Assembly (NCBI RefSeq): GCF_021917145.1 | Contig: NC_061067.1 | Span: 12,379,856 to 12,443,855 of the forward strand | DNA from: Hypomesus transpacificus | Taxonomy: Eukaryota; Chordata; Actinopteri; Osmeriformes; Osmeridae | Length of the DNA: 64,000 bases | Direction: 5' to 3' | In this document: piece after piece, positions 44,901-56,900 of the stretch | Position numbering within the stretch: position 1 is the first letter of the stretch | Layout of the letters: each line of letters begins with the position of its first letter | Position numbers and translations under genes: made by a program | The notes under the pieces: model-generated | What the model saw: the letters and a program-made list of their open reading frames with translations, nothing else | The model's database searches: none | Told to the model about the DNA's origin: nothing

Positions 44901-47900
44901 ATGCTTCAGCGCTGCAGAGAGTCTCACCACTTCCCCTTTCTCCTCCATGTTACTATGTCTAAACTCACGTTACCCTTTATCCACAGGGGGTGTCTGCGGA
45001 CATCACTTACACGCAGTACCCCTCTCCGCAATTAGTAGGCACCCCTTTAGGCATTGGCCAGCTACCAAGCCGGACATGCTTATTATCAAAGCTCCATTGA
45101 AAACATGCTTTTTAATGCTCCCTATCAAGCACTGAATTAGTGAATTTGAAATTGTGTTTTGCAAATTAAATGCATCTTCAGTATGTCTGGTCTATGCATT
45201 GTATATCATTGAGTCTAATGCATTTAATGGATTTGTGTATGACTGTTGCACCAACTGGTCATGTTATATTAACATATAGGCCTACATTCGTTCCAGATGT
45301 GCAGTAGTCAACAATGGGATGTGGGAACAGGTGAGGGTCGACCATGGAAAGGAGTTTTACCTGTGCCTGTACATGCAGGAAATACCCCGAAAACAATGAA
45401 GGCTTGCAGCCATCTTGAACTGTGCACTAGATGCGGCTGCACCTACACATTTCCACCAGAATTCCACGATCAAAATATTACAATAACAAAACAATCAAAA
45501 ACTTCATTTTCCCGTTTTTCAGTTTTGGTTTTGAAACACAAAAACCGCTACAGAACTAGTGATTTCTGTTGTTCTTTTTCCCTGTTTTACCGTTCTGGTT
45601 TTAAAACAGAAAAAACTAAAAACTAGTTTGTTTTTCGGTTTTTCCGATTTGGTTTTGAAACGGAAAAATGAAAGAACGAATGGTACACGGATTCTTGACG
45701 AATCCAATTATTATTTGTCCTTTTTTTCCCGCAAACGTTCTAATAAATACGCATCGGGACTCAGTGTGCACAGTGGCGGAACTAGAGTTTTATACATGGG
45801 GTGGCCAAGGCTACTTTAGGGGGTCCTGAGTCTTGGGTCACTGTTTTCATTCATATATATACAGTATAATATGGGTCTATAAGTGTTAGAACATCCACAA
45901 AAAAAAATGGAAAAAAAGCTCTAGCACCAGGGACTTATATTAGCATTTCTGTGTTACAGAAATAACACAGTGCATTGTTTATTTACAAAACAAAGTGAAT
46001 TCACACACCAAAAAAACTCTGCAATTTCACATGACAGGTATCGAGCAGAAATGGAATTGAAAAATATAAACAACTTTGGTGCCCAACATTACAAATCTAC
46101 AGTATCATATTTATGTTATGTATATTATGTTAACTAACATGAAAAAAAGAACTGTTTTGGAATTGGCCTAAACAACACCAAATGATATGTGTGATAAGAA
46201 ACCCTTTCAGTGTACTAGCGCAGGTATTATTGGGTGTGCTTTGCCTTCGGCAAGCACAACCATCGTTATCTCACATATGTATTATTATTATTATTAATTT
46301 TCTTTTTGCCCCCCTAAAACCTTGTCAATATTTGGACTACATACACAATGCCTGTGTCAAAATGTTTGTCTTGGTCGAGAATGAGTTGCTTTTATTGGGA
46401 TTTATGTTCCGTTGCACGGTTTAAGTAGAAATTACGTTTTTGTGGCGAAAAGTGAAGCTAACGGTGGCTAACTTGCTAGCCACAGTCACTGACGCCACTA
46501 ACGTCACCACGTCACGACAACTCGCGTGATTATCTCTAGCAGAACATTAGTTTAGCAGCTGTTAACTTCTGGAAGATGGCTAGGCTAACTGCTTTACTGC
46601 AAGGCAGCTGCAGAAACGCCACAAGCAAAGAGTCCTGGGTGATAACTATTTGCTCATTTTACTTCGTGATATGACACACAATTGTAATGTGTATTGTACA
46701 ATACAAGCTAATATCATTAAGGAAGTACATCTACTTTCGGAAACAGTAGTCTACTATTTCACTGAAGCATTAGCATCATGACATTAGCCTCTGTTGCCCG
46801 GGCAACACATACTACAGCGGTCTATGATGCATCTGTTTTCAATCGTTAAAATAAACATGCCTCACAAATACATTTTCGTTGTAGGATTTATTATGACATT
46901 AGATTACAAGTAAACGATTTGTGGGTGAAATTATCATTACCTGTGGTTTCAAACCAGTGTAGCTCACGGCATTGCTGTAGCCTAGTCTAGTAGCTAACAA
47001 AAACATCTCCACAGCTGTTTACAGTACTAGTAGGAAGTTAAACGGCGGCACATGTTTGCCACTAACCTTACTTAAATAAAAAGTCTTTCAATAGGTGAAA
47101 CTATCTGACTAGTCACTACTAACCTGAACTCCATTGCTACAGCCTAAACCTTGTCAATCTGTTAATGAAATAATTCATTTCAGCCTAGACCGTACAACGG
47201 AAGTAATGTTAAATCGAATTCAACCAACGCAATCGCTACCAAGACAGTCTAGCAGTAGTTGTAGCCTACAATTTACCGGGGCAGCATTCTCCACACAGCA
47301 GGGCTATATCGCATTTTGCCTCGTTACTGACAATGATCGCTACCACTGACATTTTTATGAATGAGTGAATTTCCCCTATATAAATGTCAAGCTTATTTAC
47401 GTTTTTGGGGGCATATTTTCAGTTAGCCTATGGTACTATTTGGATCGCGATTCCATCTGAGATAGCTACTGCTGGTAACATCGTCGTTGAAATAAGCTTC
47501 AAAGGTGGTTCTTTATTAATGAATGAATGCAATATGAGTAAGCTAAATGCCTGAAAATATCACAAGACGGGAAAAACCATACAGGAGCCTGGTGGCAAGG
47601 TACAGTGAGGTAGCTACAGTAGTGCAATGTTACTGATAGTGCAAACAGTAGCTGAAAGTGACAGTATAAGTGACTAGTGTGCAGTAAATCAATGTCCATA
47701 TCAGTGTCCATTCAGAAGCCTGATGGCCCTTGGGTAGAAACTGTTGTCCAGTCTGCGTGTACGCGACCGGATGCTGCGGTAACGCCTGCCAGAAGGCAAC
47801 GGGGTAAAGAGACCGAAGGATGGGTGGGAACAGTCTCTTAGAATCCTGCCGGCTTTCCTTAGGCAACGTGTGTGGTAGGTGTCCTGTAGGGCTAATAAAC

Positions 47901-50900
47901 TAAATAAACATTCCTCACAAATACATTTTCGTTGTAGGATTTATTATGACATTAGATTACAAGTAAACGATTTGTGGGTGAAATTATCATTACCTGTGGT
48001 TTAAAACCAGTGTAGCTCACGGCATTGCTGTAGCCTAGTCTAGTAGCTAACAAAAACATCTCAGCTGTTTACAGTAGGAAGGCACTACCCTTACTTAAAT
48101 AAAAAGTATTTCAATAGGTGAAACTATCTGACTAGTGACTACTAACCTGAACTCCATTGCCACAGCCTAAACTTTGTCAATCTGTTCATGAAAATAATTC
48201 AATGCAGCCTAGACCGTACAACGAAAGTAATGTTAAATCGAATTCAACCAACGCAATCGCGACCAAGACAGTTTAGTAGTAGCTAGTAGTAGTAGCCTAC
48301 AATTTACCGGGGCAGCTTCTCCACACAGCAGGGCTATCTCGCATGTTGCCTTGTTACTGACAATGATCGCTACCACTGACATTTTGTGAATGAGTGATTT
48401 TCCCCTAAATAAATGTCAAGCTTATTTACGTTTTTGGGGCCATATTTTCAATTAGCCTATGGTATTATTTGAATAGCGATTCCATCTGAGATAGCTACTG
48501 CTGGTAATGTCGTTGTTAAAATAAGCTTCAAAGGGGGGTTCTTTATTAATGAATGAATGCAATATGAATAAGCTAAATGCCTGAAAATATCACGAGAAGG
48601 GAAAAACTTACAATGGCCTGGTTTCCCAGATTTGTTAAGAAGCTCTTAACGCTAAGAGCGTCTTAAGAACGTTCCAAGGACGATCTCGAACGCTCTTAGA
48701 ACGTTCTTAAGAAGATCTTAGCGTTAAGAGCTTCTTAACGAATCTGGGAAACCCGGCCAATGACGTTTATTGGCTTAATGCTAAGAGCTTCTTAAGAGCG
48801 TTCTAAGAGTGTTCTACAGCGCTCTTCGAACGTTCTTAAGAAGTTCTTATGAGCTTCTGAATCTGGGAGACCTGGCCAATGACGTTTAAGTCATAGAGAT
48901 TAGGTCAATTTTTACACCGGTCTGCCAAATGTATTCGTTTTGATTCAACTATGAGGTTGCTGATCACCATTCCCTCTTGCAGGGGAAGAAACAACTTTGT
49001 TTCACGAGCAGTCTTTGTTAGCTACAAACTTCTGCTGGGCGTCTAGCATATGGTGTAGCTGGCTAACTGTTACTAAGTAACAACTTTGTTGCAGGAGCAT
49101 TCTTTGTACATTGCGAGCTAACAATGTCCGGTAGGCTTCTTCGCTATCAATAATGATGTCGCTATAAATAATGATGTTAAACCGAGACCACTAAGCCCTC
49201 AAAGAAAATGTATGGTCAAAGAAACAAAAGAAAGGTTTGAGGTTACTCTGAATATTATTAATAAAATAGACTAATGTAATAATAAAACTGCTAAATCCTT
49301 CTCTAACTAGGCTACTCTATCTTGCATGATGAAACATTAAGTTTATTAAGTAATCAATAAGCCTGCGCTTGCCCTCATTACTCAAATGATGCCGATCAGG
49401 GCGGTAAAATTACAAAATAGGACGCGAGTGTCTCAGAAATAATATAGAGCTATTTGTCTTCAAGGCCAACCAATGAGAATATTGTGAATAAAAACAACAG
49501 ACACAGGTGGCAAATAAACAGGCAGATGTTAGCCTTGCATTGTTTGAAAAAGAAGAAGCGGGAAGCCATCTAGTATATAAGAGGCAGATGTTGGATGTTG
49601 GATCATATCACACCATGGAAAACCAAAGTCGTTCGCACGTCTGGATCGTTGGCAGCTCGTTGGTCTACTGGCTTGCGCGGCACGTGGAGGTCGGACTGTA
49701 CCCCGACCTTGCACTGGAGAGCCATATTGAATGGGTAGGGGTGAGGGGCATGAGGTGGGCAACACCAGGGGCCTCATGTACAAAGGATTGCGCAGCTTTC
49801 ATACCAGAAGATGGCGTACCGCCAAAACTCGAAAAGTACCTACGCACAGAAATATTCACATGTATAAAACCGGTTGTACGCCAGGTCCTGCGCACCTTTC
49901 CTTTATAAATCACAATCAACGTGAGCTTGACCGCACGTGAACGAGCCACTGACCCCGTTTTGCCTCCTCCCATAAATTAATATGCAGATGGCCTATAAAT
50001 GCGCTCCTGAGGTCATTTTGTTGTCTGAATTACCATATTTCCTCGAAGAAACGCCGCACCAAAAATGAATGTTAAACGCTGCGGCGTTTATTCGAAGAAA
50101 TACGGTGACTGTGAGATCGAGGTTCTGACAACAGAGGTGGAGACGAGAAAATGTGTCCTGTTTGGCGGCCTGTCATCAGGTATTAGTGACAAAAGAAAGT
50201 CGGCAGAGTGGAAAACTGTCACTATTTGCGCCCTTTCTTGTTTTTAACCTGCAACACTTTGAGATTTAGCTAAATGTAAAGTGCATTACAAATAAAATTA
50301 TCATTATTATTATAGGGCCATCAATGCTGTGGGTTCAGAGAACCGGACCAGGGCAGAAATTAAGAAGAAATGTTCCGATATAAAACGAAATTAAGAATTT
50401 AAATGAAGAAACGAAAGGTGGCGCATCGTAACAGCATGGCAGCTATAGGGTTAGCGTAACATGCATTTCCTGAGTGATTTTGTCGTTCATTTGAAAGCCT
50501 CAAGTTTAACAGAAGTCATTATGTGGTGGCGGTATAAACAGAAGGCTATATAGCATTTACCGTTTCGGGTTTCGGCATTTTGATGTGATCATCCACATTA
50601 ATGATCAAACTTTTATTTTTATGTTTTTTGAATAGTCAATGTCATAAACGTACTAGTAAAAACTTTATTTTGTAATGTTTGGTGAGTCTCTGCACTTTTC
50701 GGTTAGAATTCGCCATGTTACAAAGCCAGACAAGACTTTGCGGACGGTCCGCACATTCTCACGTCTGCTCAAAAGTTTCTGTGACGGCCCGCACATTCTC
50801 ACGTCAAGTAAATCTTTATACATCACAAAGTGTGCGTGAAAACCAGCGTACGCAAGGATTTTGTGCGTACGCAACGTTTATATGAGGTCCCAGGAGACTA

Positions 50901-53900
50901 TGGGCAGCTGGGGCAGCCGTAAGCACACCCTCACAATTTCCCCAGAAATTGTATGCTCTCTAGTTTATTATATGATTTAGCATTTTAGAATGTCAGCTAG
51001 TACAGAGTGGAGGTATTAATCATGGCCAGAACGACCACCTAACTCCCTCATTTTCCTTATTAGATTTAAGATAAGATAATTCTGCGGTTCTGGTGAGAAC
51101 TGGCAAAATGTTTTACAAACGCATCCATGTTGATGGAGCATGCCCTCCTTGACTCAACACTGAGAATTCCAAGGTGACTTAACCTGTCATCAGCCATTGT
51201 TGTCCTAAGGTGGGTTTTGTTCAGTTTTAAAGCTGAGAAGCTTCTCTCGCAGGAAGCACTGCTGACTGGTGTATCAACAGAAATCTTACATAGTCGAAAC
51301 AGCTCATGGAAGACCTCTTTATATGGTTCTAAAAACACAACAAACTCAAGGAGAGTAGACGGTCTGTCCCTGCCACTTTTCTCTCTCCTATCAAAAGCCG
51401 ATTGGTTTGATGAACCTCATGTTTGAGGTCCTCTGCTCAGACCTTTGAGTCAGATTTAAAGGCAAACAGAGGCTCCTCTTCCAAGAATGTTGTACTCTTT
51501 GGGTTGAGAGACTGAACCCCTTGCATTATCTCGCAATTCTTATTTGAAAAACGTCTTTGCAGCTCAGCTGTGAGACGGTCAAGCACCTGATAAAAATAGC
51601 TCTTTGGAAGCTCTCACCATCACGTTGGTCACTACTTTTCTGTCCTACAGTGCTCATCATCAATGAGTAATGGAATCTTAAGCTAGTTTTAGGCTGTCTT
51701 TTACACACTGTGTGTACACTTATTTTGCAGTGCTCTGCAATCTTTTCAACTTCTTTCCATAGTTCTCCAAAGGAAACCTCACTTCTTTTGTCCTGTAAAG
51801 TGTTTGTAAGAGCACCTACAAGATCCATAGCTCTTGCTAGATCAAGAGAGCTTGATTGTAGCATTTCAGAAAGAGACTTGGCATCACCAAGCACTTTACA
51901 AAAGGTAACCAAAAGCCCTATGAAATGCATATCTATCTGAGAAAGAAGTCGCCTTGCCTCGACTGATCTATCACCACTGTTTTCAAGTGCAATATCTTGC
52001 AGCACTCTCAGAACTGCTGGAAGCGTGTCCCTTAGATTACGGCATGCCATGTATCTGCATGCCCACCTTACATCCAAAGGTCTCTGTAGTTCCCTGGGCT
52101 GCTGCTATGGATATAGCTATTTCTGAACTGCAAGCCAATTGAGATGAACGTACGAGCCAGACACAAAGTTATAAAGCTTCTGCAGGAGAGCTTCTGCCTC
52201 AGGCACTGTTTTCACAGCATCGACAAGAACCAAATTCAAACAATGTGCATTACAGTGCACATAAAATGCTAATCTTGCTCTGTCCCTAATCCGTGCAGAC
52301 ACACCAGAATGCTTTCCACTCATGACGGATGCACCGTCATAGCCTTGCCCCACAAGATTATTTTTGTAGTCCAAACCATGTATTTCAAGGCAGTCAACTA
52401 TCATTTTTGTGAGACCTGCTGCATTTAAGCTTTCAGCTGACTGAAAGTGTAAAAAACGTTCGTGGACGGTCCTATTGTAGTAGTACCTCACAACTACAGA
52501 CATTTGTTCTTTTTTTTCTTTTTTTTTTCTTTGGTTTCATCTGCAATTACACTAAACACTTCACTTTCTTTTACTTCTCTTATTATTTCACTTTGTACCA
52601 TCTGAGCTAAGCCCTCAAGAACTTCATTCTGGATTTGGTGCCTTGTGTACTTAGCATTGCCAAATGCATGCATCCTTTTCTCTATTAGAGGGTCATGTTT
52701 TGCTATTTCTTCTAATATTGTTAAAAAATTACCCTTGTTGCGACAGTCCTCAGGCTCTCGATGACCTCTTTGAGCTATGTTTTGAGTGGCAGTTAATAGG
52801 AGCACATCTGCTATTGTTTTAATGTAAGCACAGTTTTCCTCTACTTTCTTTTTCTGGTCCTCATTTATGGTATCTAACATTGATGAGTTGGTGTCAACAC
52901 CCCTTTTATGCTGATTCCAGGCATACATAGCATTGATATAATGCTCTGCCTACGAATGGGGCTTAAACCCAGAATCTTTAAACAGTGCCTTTTTCCAGTT
53001 ACAAAAACCTGACTGTGATGTGAAGGCAGATTCAGGTACACTGGGCAGAGAAAAATGCCTACAGGCAAAACAATAAGTCGAATCTTGATTTACAGAATAT
53101 ACAACCCATGAATTTTCCTTACAGAGCTGTTGAAAGCCCTTTTCCTGGTACCATGCTGAGTTCTGGGAAATATCTTCAAACACGGCTGTACAGGACCCTC
53201 TTCTCTGGATTTTGATATGTCTGAAACACACATAAAATAATATGTCATCTCTCTATGGAAATGTATAATTAAGAGCTCCAAAAGATGAGATATTAACAGC
53301 TGATAATTAAAATGTGTAGTTTTAAGTATAGGCCTGGCCTACCACTGGGTCCTTTTGGAACAGCGTATCTGGTGCTTGATGCAGTTGGGAGGGGCTGGAT
53401 GACATTTCCTGGCTCACTGTCTTGCTCAGAGCCAGAGGACTCTGTGTCATCCCTTGATATCTATTACATTAAAATAACACAAGAACCATTAGTGTATAAT
53501 CACAATAACAATGCCACAGCCATTAAAACAAATTAATCAAAAACCAACATTTAAAATGAGGCAAATCTGATAAAGTAATCTATTACAAGCTGCCTGGTAG
53601 ATGCTCTGACCTGGTGGTGGGAGACTGGGTCCTTGTGAAGTCTGACCACTCTGACTAGCCTCAGCAGGTTGGGAGCTGCTTTGGGGATCAGTAGTGATGC
53701 AAGGGCTGGGGTCTACTTGCACCTCATCTGGCTGTTTAACCTTCTTTAAAAAGAAGCCTGATATCTCTCCCTGTCTTTTCATGCTTAATTGACCCTATGC
53801 AAAAATAAGACGTTGTGAACAAATCACAATATCCCAGCATCTATTCAAGGCTAGTACAAGTAATGGCTCAATGTTTTGAGAGTGCAGCCGCAGCACACTT

Positions 53901-56900
53901 ATTTGACACAACTTTTAGGTTTATATGGTTAGGCTAGATTAGTTCGCTATTAAACGCAGGTTACGCAGCAGTAGCCATTTCCACTTGTACTGTATGAGAC
54001 TGGAACACCAATTCTCTGCTAACGACTCTGCTTCTGTCCGGAGAGGCCTCAGGCAGATCACCAACTTCAAAGAGACAGAACCCCCCGCAAAGCAGCTGGG
54101 CCGGACTATGTCTCTCCAGCCACCCTCAAGAACTGCGCTGACCAGCTGTCTCCGGTGTTTACCTACATCTTTAACACCTCCCTGGAGACATGCCATGTGC
54201 CAGCCTGTCTCAAATCCTCCACCATCATCCCTGTGCCCAAAAAGCCCAGGCCAACTGGACATAATGACTACAGACCTCTGTGGTAATGAAGTCTTTTGAG
54301 CACCTGGTGCTGGCACATCTTAAATCCATCACTGAACCTCTACTGGACCCCCTGCAGTTTGCCTACAGAGCCAACAGGTCTGTGGACGATGCAGTTAATT
54401 TGGCCCTCCACTTCACCCTACAGCACCTGGACTCCCCAGCATCCTACGCCAGGATCCTGTTTGTGGACTTCAGCTCTGCCTTCAACACCATCATCCCTGC
54501 TCTGCTTCAGGACAAGCTGTCCCAGCTGAACGTGCCTGATTCCACCTGCATGTGGATCACAGACTTCCTGTCTGACAGGAAGCAGTGCGTTAAGCTGGGA
54601 ACACAAGTCTCTGATTCCCGGTCCATCAGCACTGGATCTCCCCAGGGCTGCGTCCTTTCTCCTCTGCTCTTCTCCCTGTACACCAACAGCTACACCTCCA
54701 GCCATCCGTCCGTCAAACTCCTGAAGTTTGCGGACGACACCACCCTCATTGGGCTCATCTGTGGTGGAGACGAGTCCGACTATAGGTGGGAAGCGGACAA
54801 CCTGGTGACCTGGTGCAGCCAGAACAACCTAGAGCTCAATGCTCTCAAGACAGTGGAGATGGTTGTGGACTTCAGGAAGAACATAGCCCCACTCACCCCC
54901 ATCACCCTGTGTGACTCCCCAGTCAACACTGTGGAGTCCTTCCGCTTCCTGGGCACTATCCTCTCCCAGGACCTCAAGTGGGAACTGAACATCAGTTCCC
55001 ACCAAGAAAGCACAACAGAGGATGTACTTCCTGCGGCAGCTGAAGAAATTCAACCTGCCAAAGACAATGATGGTGCACTTCTACACAGCCATCATTGAGT
55101 CTATCCTCACCTCCTCCATCACCATCTGGTACGCTGCTGCCACTGCCAAGGACAAGAGCAGGCTGCAGCGTATCATCCGCACTGCAGAGAAGGTGATTGG
55201 CTGCAATCTGCCTTCCCTCGAGGACCTGCACACCTCGAGGACCCTGAGACGAGCGAAGAAGATTGTGGCGGACTCCTCCCACCCTGGTCACTCCCTGTTT
55301 CAAACACTCCCCTCCGGCAGAAGGCTGCGGTCCATCAGGACCAAAACCTCACGCCACACAAACAGTTTCTTCCCTACCGCTGTTGGCCTCCTCAACAAGG
55401 CCAAGAGCTCACACTGACTCTAATGACTTAATGTCTAAAAACTTTTTACTTTTGCACTACATTCAATTCCTGTAATATTTGTATTTTATATTGTATTTCT
55501 TATTGTAATTTGTCAACTTATATTTTATTTTATGCCCACTTTTATTCAATTTTAGTGTATTCCACTTATTACTGCTAGTTTTAGTATAGTTAGACCACAT
55601 ATTTAAATTTAAGATTCCTATATGTTTATTGTATGCACCTTCCTGCCAAAGCAAATTCCTTGTCAGTGCAAACTTTCATGGCGAATAAATCTAATTCTGA
55701 TTCTGATGATGTGACTAATAGGTGGCTGGTTAGATGCAGCTACACAGATAGTTAATCACTAGAGCTAACTCGTTTCATGACTAAAACAATCGTTCGTTTT
55801 GAGTTTTATGTACGAAAATGAAATCAGTTAATAGATTTTACATTTGTAAATAAATGTTAACTTGCTGAATGTTAACTTGCTGAATACTGACAACTGAGAA
55901 CTGATCTCGTCTGATTACTGACTGACTCCGTTTTTAATGGAGTCGAAGTTCTACCGTTAACTTACACAGCTAGCTATCTCTAGGCTAATCACCATTCGTA
56001 AAAAATGTTCAGGAAACCTAAACCCGATGCAAACCTTAATACCTATTTCAAATATTATGCCCTTTTCATTCGCGAAAAGAGCTTGTGGAGTTGTGGAAAT
56101 ATTCTATCTTCAGCTGTATATTCTTTGTAATCTTCTGTATCTTCCAACGTCTCTCCTCGATTTGAGTAATGGTTCTTTATGCACCGCAACGCGGCAAAAT
56201 AAATGCTTCTTTCAACAAGAGGTCAAATGAGATGTCAATCAGCATCAAATTGCCAGCAGCCAATGACATTTTGGCGTGGCACCTGGGTTGGCCAATCAGA
56301 TGTCAGGGGTGTCCAGTGCCACCCCGGACACCCCTTTGGCTCCGCTACTGAGTGTGCAAGGTGTCTGTGCGTGACGAATTTTAGGCTGACAAATACGAAA
56401 AAAACGCATACGAAAATTTCGGACTCAGTGTGCAAGGGCCTTAATGCATGGCCAAACAGCAACACAAGTTCTGATCTCCATACAGCTCCATCCAACATAA
56501 TAGTAAGACTTACATACAACTCCATCTAGCATTCTAGAACAGAACTTGAGAATCCAGTAGACACCAGCACAACTCAGCAGACGGCCCTGGACTCTGAAGA
56601 ACATCCTTCAGCAGACCATTTTATAGGACTCAGTTCTAAAGTCATTGGTCCATTCACAATGGATTTCTGATCAGAAAACAGTCATACAATGCCTCAGGCT
56701 CCTTCCCTTCATCAGCGCATTCCGAAAACACATTATCACTTGTTGAATATATTGATCCCCCCAGACTTGTGACTCCAAGCTTCCTCCTTAAGTCAAAACC
56801 ACTCTCCTTAAGGCCAAACATCCTCAATCACAAGACCTTGGAAAATGCCCATCCCTAAAGGCCATTGTCCGAAATTCGTATCCGAAATGTTCGCACGTAA

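Larger units (their letters stand above)
45771..56350 (-). mobile_element. hAT transposon (TTF/ZMYM1-like group), 10.6 kb with nested inserts
   Basis: Ends CAGTGGCGGAACTAGAG (45771) and ...GGCTCCGCTACTG (56350), flanked by exact 8-bp repeats AGTGTGCA (45763-45770 and 56351-56358). It carries a broken minus-strand hAT transposase (53782-51066). Nested in it are an L2-like LINE (about 53999-55712), a Harbinger-type element (49768-50891) and two copies of a 0.7-kb repeat around a LINE tail. Confidence 0.85.
43584..56441. mobile_element. PIF/Harbinger element copy 1 in napg intron 6, bearing nested insertions
   Basis: Ends AGGCCCTTGCACACTG (43584) and ...CAGTGTGCAAGGGCCT (56441), with TAA duplications at 43581-43583 and 56442-56444, as expected for Harbinger. 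Minus the hAT (45771-56350) and the IS3EU-like element (44251-45693) it is about 0.8 kb. It keeps a MADF-protein start at its left and a nuclease N-terminal piece, so it is an internally deleted, non-autonomous copy. Confidence 0.85.

Noticed and set aside
54418..55303. Minus-strand ORFs over the LINE
   Set aside because: Shadows of the plus-strand reverse transcriptase frame, which has all the conserved motifs.
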